Shown here in pieces: positions 16,264 through 22,982 of a stretch of 32,524 nt of DNA. Source of the stretch: Hyphomonadaceae bacterium (GTDB lineage Bacteria > Pseudomonadota > Alphaproteobacteria > Caulobacterales > Hyphomonadaceae). The position numbers and the translations under genes are program-made. Position 1 is the first letter of the stretch. Every line of letters starts with the position of its first letter. The notes below the pieces were generated by a model. That model ran no database searches. It was given only the letters and a program-made list of their open reading frames with translations, and was not told the DNA's origin. The stretch covers positions 1-32,524 of the forward strand of contig CANJXY010000020.1 of NCBI GenBank assembly GCA_947478925.1, written 5' to 3'.

Positions 16264-16264
16264 G

Positions 16265-16954
16265 CTAGCGCAAGACCAGCCACACGCTGGCGACTGCGAG
16301 AAGCACCCCGATCGCCAACCGCCATAGCGGCACAGGCGCGATGCCCGCCGCCGGTCCCTCGGCATTCTCCGCGCGCCGTCTACCCGTCACCATTGGCCCG
16401 ATGAGATTCGCCCGCTTGATGATGAGGTAGAATACGATCGCCGCGATGTGCAGGCCGATCAGCGCCAGCAGGATGTTGAAGAAATCCTCGTGCAGGTCGC
16501 CCGCATCCTTCGAGAGTTCATAGCTGACATAACGCGAAAGCGGACCTGACTCGAGCCCGTCTGTGTCGGACGCAAACAGGCCGAGCGTCACTTGCATCGT
16601 CAGCGCGATCAGGATCGCCGCAACGCTGAGCGCGCCCAGCGGATTGTGGCCGAAGGCTGCGCGGTAGTTGGGCCTGAGCAGTTTCGGCAGGTAGCCGAGC
16701 ACAGCGCGAGGTCCTTTGACGAACTTTGAGAAGCGCGACGTCTCCGGTCCGGCAAAACCCCAATAGATGCGGAACACCAGAAGACCGAGCAACGTCAGTC
16801 CCGACCAATAGTGCAGGTCCATGCGGTCGTTCTCAGCGGTCCACCACGAGAACGCTACACAGAACACAAACAGCCAGTGAACCAGCCGCGTTGGCGCATC
16901 CCACACCTTCTGCGTTGAAGGCGCAGGCGACGCGTGCGGCTGGTCCGGCGGCAT
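16265..16954 (-). CDS. Cytochrome b561-family / Ni-Fe hydrogenase-type di-haem cytochrome b
   Basis: The 229-residue membrane protein has about four core transmembrane helices plus one at the C-terminus, after a short polar N-terminus. Candidate haem-ligating histidines are in APTRLVHWLF (His27), MDLHYWSGLTL, DLHEDFFNILL and ALIGLHIAA, which is the layout of the Cytb_561 / bacterial cytochrome b family. It probably passes electrons between the quinone pool or a periplasmic donor and the cytochrome c' encoded immediately upstream. The two genes are separated by only 3 bases and surely co-transcribed. The last ~45 residues (linker plus an extra hydrophobic helix) are beyond the core fold. Confidence 0.85.
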   Translation of the reverse strand: MPPDQPHASPAPSTQKVWDAPTRLVHWLFVFCVAFSWWTAENDRMDLHYWSGLTLLGLLVFRIYWGFAGPETSRFSKFVKGPRAVLGYLPKLLRPNYRAAFGHNPLGALSVAAILIALTMQVTLGLFASDTDGLESGPLSRYVSYELSKDAGDLHEDFFNILLALIGLHIAAIVFYLIIKRANLIGPMVTGRRRAENAEGPAAGIAPVPLWRLAIGVLLAVASVWLVLR

Positions 16955-16957
16955 GGA

Positions 16958-17512
16958 CTACTTGTCCTTGTGCTCTTCGCGGAATGTGTCGTGGCAGTTC
17001 TTGCAAGCGCCGCCCGTCGCTGGGAACTGCGCCTTGAGGCCGGCCGCATCCGTTACAGCCGCCAGCTTCGTTGCCTCGACCTGCAGCTTCGCGATCCCCG
17101 CATCGAACGTCGCGCGATCTGTCCAGATGTTTGGCTTGGCGCCCGGCTTTCCGGGCTCGGCGGCAGTGCCCGGCGGGAACCACGTGCCCATCTCGTCGGC
17201 ATAGCCTTTGACCTTGGCTGCGGCGGCGGTGACGGCGGTCATGTCCGGCGTCGCTGACTTGAAGTTGTCGAGCACGACCTTGAAGGTCTTGCCGAGGTCT
17301 TCGTATTTTTCATGCCGAGCTTTCATGAAGGCCGGTATGTCGGCCGGCGTCTCACCCATTGTGCTGGCAGGAGCGACGACCGGCTCAGGCGTCGGCGTGG
17401 GCGTCACTTCAGCAACGGGCGCCGGTTCGGCGGGCTTGGCGGGTTCGCCGCCGCCACATGCTGCCAGACCGATGGCCAGAATGGCGGCCGATGCGAACAA
17501 TGCGAACTTCAT
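16958..17512 (-). CDS. Lipoprotein cytochrome c' (class II cytochrome c)
   Basis: From ATG 17512 the product has 184 residues. It opens with a lipoprotein signal peptide (MKFALF then a hydrophobic core ending LAIGLAAC, lipidated Cys about residue 19), and a proline/alanine/threonine linker runs to about residue 52. The remaining four-helix domain has a single C-terminal haem site CKNCH (C-x2-CH) near residues 170-174, the usual position in cytochrome c'. PAFMKARHEKYEDLGKTFK matches the first helix of the family. Cytochromes c' bind NO and can act in NO detoxification or electron transfer. The lipid anchor would hold it at the membrane beside its cytochrome b partner. An upstream in-frame start at 17551 is rejected because it would bury the signal peptide. 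Confidence 0.88.
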   Translation of the reverse strand: MKFALFASAAILAIGLAACGGGEPAKPAEPAPVAEVTPTPTPEPVVAPASTMGETPADIPAFMKARHEKYEDLGKTFKVVLDNFKSATPDMTAVTAAAAKVKGYADEMGTWFPPGTAAEPGKPGAKPNIWTDRATFDAGIAKLQVEATKLAAVTDAAGLKAQFPATGGACKNCHDTFREEHKDK

Positions 17513-17664
17513 GTCCCAGATCTCCCTCGGGATGCGGCGATTAGCCTGCATTGAACGCTAGGGAGCGGCGATGTTCGCGTCAACTCACAGACACTACAGG
17601 CTCAAGATGAGCCATCATTGCGACAGGCGCGCAAGTGATTCGGTTCGTGCCCTGGAGGAGACGC

Positions 17665-19464
17665 ATGCAGGAGGCCCCGCTGAACCCAGACGCCGTCCTC
17701 GCAGAAGTGTTTGGCCATGCGTCATTTCGTGGAGAGCAGGGCGATGTCGTTCGTCACGTGACTGCTGGTGGCGACGCCGTCGTGCTGTTCCCGACGGGCG
17801 CGGGTAAGTCAGTCTGCTATCAGGTTCCCGCGCTGTGCCGTCCGGGCGTCGCGATCATCGTCTCGCCGCTGATCGCCCTGATGCGCGACCAGGTGGAAGC
17901 CTTGCGACAGGCTGGCGTGCCGGCAGCGATGCTCAACTCTTCGCTCAACGCGGACGAGGCGCGCGCAGTTCGCGACGATCTTCGCGCCGACCGGCTGAAG
18001 CTGCTCTATGTCGCGCCCGAACGTCTGGTGACGCCCGGCTTCCAGCAGATGCTGCAGGAAGCCCATATCAGCCTGTTTGCGATTGATGAGGCGCACTGCG
18101 TCAGCCAATGGGGTCACGACTTCCGCCCCGAGTATCGCGAGCTCTCGCGCATCGCTGGCGCCTTTCCGGGCGTGCCGCGCATGGCGCTTACCGCCACCGC
18201 CGATCCTGCCACTCGCGCCGATATCATCGAGCGCCTCGGCCTCGAGAATGCACGTGTCTTTGCCTCCAGCTTCGACCGCCCCAACATTTCGTACACCATC
18301 GTCCAGCGCGACAAGGGCAAGGAACAGCTGCGCGACTTCCTCGCGGCGCACGAGAGCGAAAGCGGTATCGTCTACTGCCTCTCGCGCAAGAAGGTCGAGC
18401 AGACTGCAGAGTGGCTGAACGAGCAGGGCATTCGCGCGCTACCCTATCACGCCGGCATGGACGCCTCCGCCCGCTCGCGCAACCAGGATGCCTTCATCAA
18501 CGAGGATGGCGTCGTCATGGTCGCGACTGTCGCCTTCGGCATGGGCATCGACAAGCCTGACGTGCGCTTCGTCGCGCACCTCGACATGCCAGGCTCCATC
18601 GAGGCCTACTATCAGGAAACGGGTCGCGCTGGCCGCGATGGCGATCCGTCCGCCGCCTGGATGTGTTACGCGATGAGCGACGTCGTCCAGCGTCGCCGCA
18701 TGATCGACGAAGGCAATGCGCCCGAGGAGGTCAAGCGCGTCGAACGCTCGAAGCTCAATGCGCTGCTCAACATCTGCGAAACGACGCAATGCCGCCGCCA
18801 GGCCATCCTCTCCTGGTTCGGCGAACAGCATCCGGGCAAATGCGGCAACTGCGACAACTGCGTCTTCCCCGTCGACACGTGGGACGCCACCGACGCGGTT
18901 ATCAAGGCGATGTCGGCCATCTATCGCACGGGTGAGCGTTTCGGCGTCATGCATATCGTCGACGTGGTCACCGGCAAGACGACCGAGAAAGTCACGCGTC
19001 TGGGTCATGACAAGCTGCAAGTCTTCGGCAAGGGCGCCGATACTGACGCCAAAACTTGGCAGTCGGTCCTGCGCCAGATTTCCGCGTCGGGGCTCGTCGC
19101 GGTTGATTCGGAACACGGCGGCATGGCGCTGACCGAGGCGGCGCGGCCGATCCTGCGCGGCGAAAGTCGCATCATGCTGCGGCGTGACCGGCCGAAAGCA
19201 AAATCGGCGCGACGTTCGCACGATGGCGCTGCGATGTCGTCCGGTGTGTCGTCACTCTTCGAACTGCTGCGGTCGGCGCGCGCCGGTCTCGCCAAGACGC
19301 AGGGTGTGCCGCCCTATGTTGTTTTTCATGACACCACGCTGCGCGCGATGGCTGAAGCCAAACCCACAACGCTCGACGCCATGGCGGGCCTCCCAGGCAT
19401 CGGCAAGGCCAAGCTTGACCGCTATGGCGCGCACTTCCTTAAGGTCATCGCCAAGGCCGCTTAG
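17665..19464 (+). CDS. recQ: ATP-dependent DNA helicase RecQ
   Basis: The 599-residue protein is a 3'-5' DNA helicase of the RecF recombination and fork-repair pathways. Motifs in order: the FRGEQ motif 0 region (21-25), Walker A FPTGAGKS with Lys48, DEAH at 141-144 followed by CVSQWGHDFR, the TATAD motif III, QETGRAGRDG motif VI, the four-cysteine zinc site (CETTQC ... KCGNCDNC), a winged-helix domain, and a C-terminal HRDC domain (LFELLRSARAGLAKTQGVPP onward). The ATG at 17665 is chosen because GGAGGAG ends 4 bases before it; an in-frame GTG at 17635 lacks such a site. It is divergent from the cytochrome c' gene and ends 4 bases from the convergent CoA-transferase gene. Confidence 0.96.
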   Translation: MQEAPLNPDAVLAEVFGHASFRGEQGDVVRHVTAGGDAVVLFPTGAGKSVCYQVPALCRPGVAIIVSPLIALMRDQVEALRQAGVPAAMLNSSLNADEARAVRDDLRADRLKLLYVAPERLVTPGFQQMLQEAHISLFAIDEAHCVSQWGHDFRPEYRELSRIAGAFPGVPRMALTATADPATRADIIERLGLENARVFASSFDRPNISYTIVQRDKGKEQLRDFLAAHESESGIVYCLSRKKVEQTAEWLNEQGIRALPYHAGMDASARSRNQDAFINEDGVVMVATVAFGMGIDKPDVRFVAHLDMPGSIEAYYQETGRAGRDGDPSAAWMCYAMSDVVQRRRMIDEGNAPEEVKRVERSKLNALLNICETTQCRRQAILSWFGEQHPGKCGNCDNCVFPVDTWDATDAVIKAMSAIYRTGERFGVMHIVDVVTGKTTEKVTRLGHDKLQVFGKGADTDAKTWQSVLRQISASGLVAVDSEHGGMALTEAARPILRGESRIMLRRDRPKAKSARRSHDGAAMSSGVSSLFELLRSARAGLAKTQGVPPYVVFHDTTLRAMAEAKPTTLDAMAGLPGIGKAKLDRYGAHFLKVIAKAA

Positions 19465-19468
19465 CGCA

Positions 19469-20656
19469 TCAGCCCGCGCGTTCCTCGTCGCGTGTCAGGA
19501 TCCCGCGAGAGAGAAGTGCGGCGATGTCTGCGTCGGACAGGCCGAGCCAGCTGCGCAGGATATCGGCATTGTGTTCGCCCTTGTGGGGCGCCGGGCCGCG
19601 TACGCCTGCGGCCGCTTGCGAGAACCGATAAGGCGTTTGCACCATGGGACGCACGCCGCCAGCGCGGTCGTCGACATCGATCACCGACTTGCGGAAGGCG
19701 AGTGTCGGTTGTTCGCGTAGCGACTTGCCGGACCGCACGCGACCCCAGGCAAGGTTCATCTTCGCCATCGTCTGTTCGACCGCATCCCACGACGAAAGGC
19801 TCATCATGAAGTCTGCGACCGCCTCGCGCCTTGCGGTGATCTTGGCGTCGAGCGCCATATCGGCTGTCACTGGATCGATGACGCCGAACTCCGACGTCAG
19901 AAGCTTCCACAGCCAGCGGAAATCCACGGACACCAGAATCGCACCCACGCCGGTGTCCCAGATGTCGGGCGGCAGGTTGCGCGTCGCCTCCGCATCCTCG
20001 ATCTCGAAGTGGAACTGGTCGTCGCTGACCAGCGTCGCATCCATCATCGAGAGGTCGATGTGCTGGCCAAGCCCTGTCCGAGCCCGCATGATCACTGCGG
20101 ATAGCAGCGCCACCAGGCCGTGCAGGCCGGCATTGGTGTCGGCCACCGACAGAGGAAGGTCGATCTTCACACCGCGCTGGCGCACGACGCGATCGATCAG
20201 GCCCAACTCGGCATGCACGATGGGCGCGTAGGCGGGGCGCTGGGATTCTGGGCCATCGCGGCCAAAACCTGAAATCGACAGCATGATCAATCGGGGGTTC
20301 ACCGAGGCCAGCCGCTCATATCCGATGCCCAGCCGCGGCATCACGTCGGGCCGGAAATTCTCCAGGACCACATCGGCGTGCTTCACCAGAGCCAGCACGA
20401 GGTCCTGTGCGCCCTCCGCACGCAAGTCGATCGAAATACCCCGCTTTCCCGCATTGATCATGTTGAAATAGCCAGAAATGCCGGCTGTGGTTTTGCCCCA
20501 TAGTCGGCTCGAATCGCCCTCTGGGGGCTCGATTTTCACGACTTCCGCGCCGAGGTCGCTGAGCATTCGGCCGGCGAACGGGCCCGCAAGTACGCGCGAA
20601 AAATCGAGTACTTTCAGGCCTTCAAGCGGATAGCCGAGCTGTTCAGGCGCCATCAT
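19469..20656 (-). CDS. CaiB/BaiF family (class III) CoA-transferase
   Basis: The 395-residue protein moves CoA between carboxylic acids. It shows LEGLKVLDFSRVLAGPFAGR, LSDLGAEVVKIEPPEGDSSR, the INAGKRGISIDL segment, VLENFRPDVMPRLGIGY, and SVADTNAGLHG with Asp173 at the position of the catalytic aspartate (Asp169 in formyl-CoA transferase). The acid substrate cannot be told; members of this group include alpha-methylacyl-CoA racemases, but the GISGYFNMINAGKRGI pattern is closer to the transferases. Two adjacent ATGs (20656 and 20653) follow GGGGAG. It stands alone, converging on recQ. Confidence 0.9.
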   Translation of the reverse strand: MMAPEQLGYPLEGLKVLDFSRVLAGPFAGRMLSDLGAEVVKIEPPEGDSSRLWGKTTAGISGYFNMINAGKRGISIDLRAEGAQDLVLALVKHADVVLENFRPDVMPRLGIGYERLASVNPRLIMLSISGFGRDGPESQRPAYAPIVHAELGLIDRVVRQRGVKIDLPLSVADTNAGLHGLVALLSAVIMRARTGLGQHIDLSMMDATLVSDDQFHFEIEDAEATRNLPPDIWDTGVGAILVSVDFRWLWKLLTSEFGVIDPVTADMALDAKITARREAVADFMMSLSSWDAVEQTMAKMNLAWGRVRSGKSLREQPTLAFRKSVIDVDDRAGGVRPMVQTPYRFSQAAAGVRGPAPHKGEHNADILRSWLGLSDADIAALLSRGILTRDEERAG

Positions 20657-20949
20657 GCAACTCCCCGGGAGCCGTCGTGGCGCCGCGCAGCAGGTTAGAA
20701 TGCGGTTGGTCAAACCGCACCTCGAATCGCACCTCCAGAGCAATCTCCACAACGAACGCCATGCCTCGAGGGACGCCGTTTTTCAGGGGAGACTCTCAAT
20801 TGATCGTCGTCTTCAGGCCGCACGGGCATTTCAATACCCGCATATACTCTCATTTATTATATTGATTTTGCGGTGAATTGTTTCTATGGATGGGCGGCTG
20901 ATCGCCGCGCTGTCGTGGTGGCCGGTCTTGCGAGTATTGAGGTTCGCGG
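20657..20949. other. Divergent promoter region with an AT-rich block
   Basis: No gene is visible in these 293 bases between the CoA-transferase and the first small membrane protein. The part 20826-20875 is markedly AT-rich against the surrounding DNA and contains possible -10 boxes TATACT (20843-20848) and TATATT (20858-20863) on the plus strand. It probably holds the promoter for the small-protein/pentapeptide group. CCGCA and TGCGG flank the AT block and could pair. Confidence 0.4.
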
Positions 20950-21126
20950 ATGCGGATGGAACAGGATACCTGGCGCAACAGACCCGTCTCTGACGAGGAA
21001 TGGCGCAGCCTGGAACTGAAAGCCGAGCGCGATGCCGGCTTCTCGAACGGCGCGCTGGTCGTATTCACGGTCATGCTTATGGTCGGTGCGTTCTGGGCCG
21101 GACTGCAGACCGCCCCGCTTCTCTGA
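20950..21126 (+). CDS. Small single-helix membrane protein (58 aa), unknown
   Basis: From ATG 20950 the frame encodes 58 residues: a charged N-terminus (MRMEQDTWRNRP then SDEEWRSLELKAERDAGF) and one transmembrane segment with GALVVFTVMLMVGAFWAGL. A second ATG two codons in (20956) is possible. TTGAGG lies about 8 bases before the start. The topology (acidic/charged head, single helix at the end) is that of a tail-anchored or regulatory small membrane protein. I do not recognise a family. It is followed after 75 bases by a second small single-helix protein on the same strand and then by the pentapeptide gene, so the three may share a transcript. Confidence 0.55.
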   Translation: MRMEQDTWRNRPVSDEEWRSLELKAERDAGFSNGALVVFTVMLMVGAFWAGLQTAPLL

Positions 21127-21201
21127 GACCTGCCTCACGGCGCTCGAAAGGACCGACCGGGCTCTTGGCCGCCGGATCAATGCGGTAGAAGCTCCCGCGT
21201 C

Positions 21202-21366
21202 ATGAGCAATCGCAAGAGCAGACGCAGAGCCGCAGCTGTCCGACGCAGCGCGCAACCCGTATCCTCTGTCGAGCGACGCCAGCTGTTGTTTCGGGTCGGC
21301 CTCGTGCTGCTCGCCATCCTGGCGGTGATGGCGTTCTTCGCCATCTCGCAGATGCTGTCCAGCTAG
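21202..21366 (+). CDS. Small single-helix membrane protein (54 aa), unknown
   Basis: The frame from ATG 21202 encodes 54 residues: a strongly basic N-terminus (MSNRKSRRRAAAVRRS), a short linker with VSSVERRQLLF, and one hydrophobic helix VGLVLLAILAVMAFFAIS near the end. The positive-inside rule places the N-terminus in the cytoplasm. Ribosome-binding site is weak. It ends 15 bases before the pentapeptide-repeat gene, and the AGAGGA ribosome-binding site of that gene overlaps its TAG stop, so the two are probably translated from one message. No family recognised. The short length makes the call less certain than for its neighbour. Confidence 0.5.
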   Translation: MSNRKSRRRAAAVRRSAQPVSSVERRQLLFRVGLVLLAILAVMAFFAISQMLSS

Positions 21367-21381
21367 AGGACGCGCGGAGTG

Positions 21382-22002
21382 ATGGCCGAGCGCGCGTCTG
21401 GAGCACCGCGACCTCCAACATCATCAGCGATCGGCAGCGCGAGCTGGGACGGCCGCACGCTCGCGCGCGAGCAGCACAGCGACGTGCTCTTTACCGATCT
21501 CGACGGGACAGAGGTGCGCAACGCCGGATCCGTCTTCAACCGGTGCACATTCCGGCGGGCGCGTTTCAACGCGTCGGCGCATGAGGACGCGGCCTTCCTC
21601 AACTGCACCTTCATCGGCTGCAGTTTCTTTGACGCGCGCTTCCTGCGCTGCAAGCTGGTGGGCAGCTGTTTCGATGGCTGTTCGTTTGAGATCATGCAGG
21701 TGAAAGATGGCGACTGGTCGTTCGTGGGTCTCGCCGGCGCCCACCTCGCTACGGCGCAGTTCGAGGGCGTCCGCCTGCGTGACGCCGATTTAACCCGCGC
21801 GCGCTGCAAGGGTAGTGTCCTACGCAGTTGCGATCTTTCGGGTGCCTCGTTGAACGGCGCTGACCTGACAAGCGCTGATCTGCGCGGCAGCGAGCTAGCC
21901 ACACTGGACCCGAGGGAAGTGATGCTCACTGGCGCCGTCATCGACATCAAGCAGACCGTCGCTATCGCCCAGGCGCTAGGCCTCGACGTCAGGGCCAGAT
22001 AG
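21382..22002 (+). CDS. Pentapeptide-repeat protein with Qnr/McbG-like C-terminus
   Basis: The 206-residue protein (ATG 21382; GTG 21379 is an alternative) is built of A(D/N)LXX-type repeats. Examples in order are VFNRCTFRRARFNAS, FLNCTFIGCSFFDARFLRCK, SCFDGCSFE and, after a short non-repeat break (MQVKDGDWSFVG), AHLATAQFEGVRLRDADLTR through GASLNGADLTSADLRGSELA. It should fold as a right-handed quadrilateral beta-helix. The end, LDPREVMLTGAVIDIKQTVA followed by LGLDV, parallels the 'LDxRxVxLxGxxLDxxQ ... LGI' end of Qnr and McbG proteins, which protect DNA gyrase by mimicking DNA. Gyrase protection here is inference. There is no resistance-island context, so it would be a chromosomal intrinsic member. 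Confidence 0.8.
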   Translation: MAERASGAPRPPTSSAIGSASWDGRTLAREQHSDVLFTDLDGTEVRNAGSVFNRCTFRRARFNASAHEDAAFLNCTFIGCSFFDARFLRCKLVGSCFDGCSFEIMQVKDGDWSFVGLAGAHLATAQFEGVRLRDADLTRARCKGSVLRSCDLSGASLNGADLTSADLRGSELATLDPREVMLTGAVIDIKQTVAIAQALGLDVRAR

Positions 22003-22048
22003 CGCGTCGCGCACCATACCCACTCATCACAAGGCCAAGGTGCAGCGC

Positions 22049-22075
22049 GCCGGCGCTTCTCTTGATGGCGCCGGC
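22049..22075 (+). terminator. Hairpin after the pentapeptide gene
   Basis: GCCGGCGC (22049-22056) pairs perfectly with GCGCCGGC (22068-22075) across an 11-base loop, 46 bases past the pentapeptide-protein stop. No U-tract follows, so it is at best a weak or Rho-assisted terminator. Confidence 0.4.
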
Positions 22076-22169
22076 AGACTAGGATTCGTACCGGGAAGGC
22101 TGCCATCACGAATCATGGATCTTGCCCGGCGGGCCAACCGCAACACGCTACACAACAGGAACCTCGACA

Positions 22170-22610
22170 ATGAAACGCCTTCTCCTTGCCCTGCCGCTGA
22201 TGATCTCGGCTGTCGCCTGCACGCCGACGCCTGTGGCGACGCCGACCCCCGTCGTTGTCGAAACGCCTGCGCCCGCCCCGGTGGCGGTGCACAAGCCGGT
22301 CAACCTGATCATCCTCTACTCGCTGAAAGCTGGCGTCACGCCGGCTGACTTTGAAGCGTGGGTGAAGTCGACCGATCACCCGACCATGCGCGGTCTCTCG
22401 CGCGTTGCCGACTTCCAGACGATGCGCGCCGAGAAACTGCTGATGGGCGATGGCAAGCCGAGCGTGCAGTATATCGAGACCTTCTCGGTCTCGGACATGG
22501 ACGGCTTCGTCGCGGAAGACATGCCGGGTAAAACGGTCCAGGGCATCATGGGCCAGTTCATGGGCTTCGCCGAAGCCCCGCAATTCATCGTCGTGTCGGA
22601 ACTCGAATAG
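22170..22610 (+). CDS. Lipoprotein of the REDY-like HapK family
   Basis: From ATG 22170 the product has 146 residues. The signal peptide MKRLLLALPLMISAVAC ends in a lipobox cysteine (residue 17), followed by a TPTP/APAP linker to about residue 45. The globular part starts LIILYSLKAGVTPADFEAWV, then STDHPTMRGLSRVADFQ, YIETFSVSDMDGF and MGQFMGFAEAPQFIVVSELE. This dimeric alpha-beta-barrel-like pattern is what I recall for 'REDY-like protein HapK', named from prodiginine-type pigment clusters, although most homologues are outside such clusters and of unknown function. No pigment genes are nearby. The lipid anchor is unusual for this fold. The upstream in-frame start at 22122 is rejected because it would precede the signal peptide. 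Confidence 0.75.
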   Translation: MKRLLLALPLMISAVACTPTPVATPTPVVVETPAPAPVAVHKPVNLIILYSLKAGVTPADFEAWVKSTDHPTMRGLSRVADFQTMRAEKLLMGDGKPSVQYIETFSVSDMDGFVAEDMPGKTVQGIMGQFMGFAEAPQFIVVSELE

Positions 22611-22620
22611 ACCATGTGAA

Positions 22621-22648
22621 GGCCTCCCTCGCACAAGTGAGGGAGGCC
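22621..22648 (+). terminator. Hairpin terminator after the HapK-like gene
   Basis: GGCCTCCCTC (22621-22630) pairs with GAGGGAGGCC (22639-22648), and C-G plus G-U pairs can reduce the loop to ACAA. It begins 10 bases past the stop. No U-run follows directly. Confidence 0.6.
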
Positions 22649-22711
22649 GCTCGCTGCGAGGTATGGGGCGCAGCGAAGCGAAAAAATGCTTTTCAAAAAG
22701 CAGGAGTTCCC

Positions 22712-22876
22712 ATGCTGATTGTGGTGAAGGCGATCGATTCGTATGGCAAGGCGGTGTCGACGCCGCCAGTGAATAAACGCGAAGCGCTCATGAAGGTCTG
22801 GGACTTCAAGACGTCAGGCTGCACGCAGATCCGAACGTTCTGCGCCACGACAAACGAAGAGATCAGCATTCTGTAG
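22712..22876 (+). CDS. Small protein of unknown function (54 aa)
   Basis: The frame from ATG 22712 has AGGAG at 22702-22706, a good ribosome-binding site. The 54 residues start MLIVVKAIDSYGKAVSTPPV, followed by NKREALMKVWDFKTSG, and contain two cysteines near the end (SGCTQIRTFCATTNEE). The strand-helix-strand appearance suggests a compact fold. I do not recognise a family. The hairpin GCTTTT-CA-AAAAGC (22688-22701) just before the ribosome-binding site could sequester it. A longer upstream extension from 22616 passes through the terminator stem and is not credible. Confidence 0.5.
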   Translation: MLIVVKAIDSYGKAVSTPPVNKREALMKVWDFKTSGCTQIRTFCATTNEEISIL

Positions 22877-22982
22877 ACGCCGGAGTGAGTCCGGTGGGGA
22901 TGCGGCAGAGGGAATCAAACGCCCAGGATGGTCTCCCCCACGATGTGTGAGACGTGGCTCGGCGGGTTTTCAGCCGGCACGG

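Noticed and set aside
21424-21744. Minus-strand frames antisense to the pentapeptide gene
   Set aside because: They have no family features, and the regular repeat periodicity lies clearly on the plus strand.
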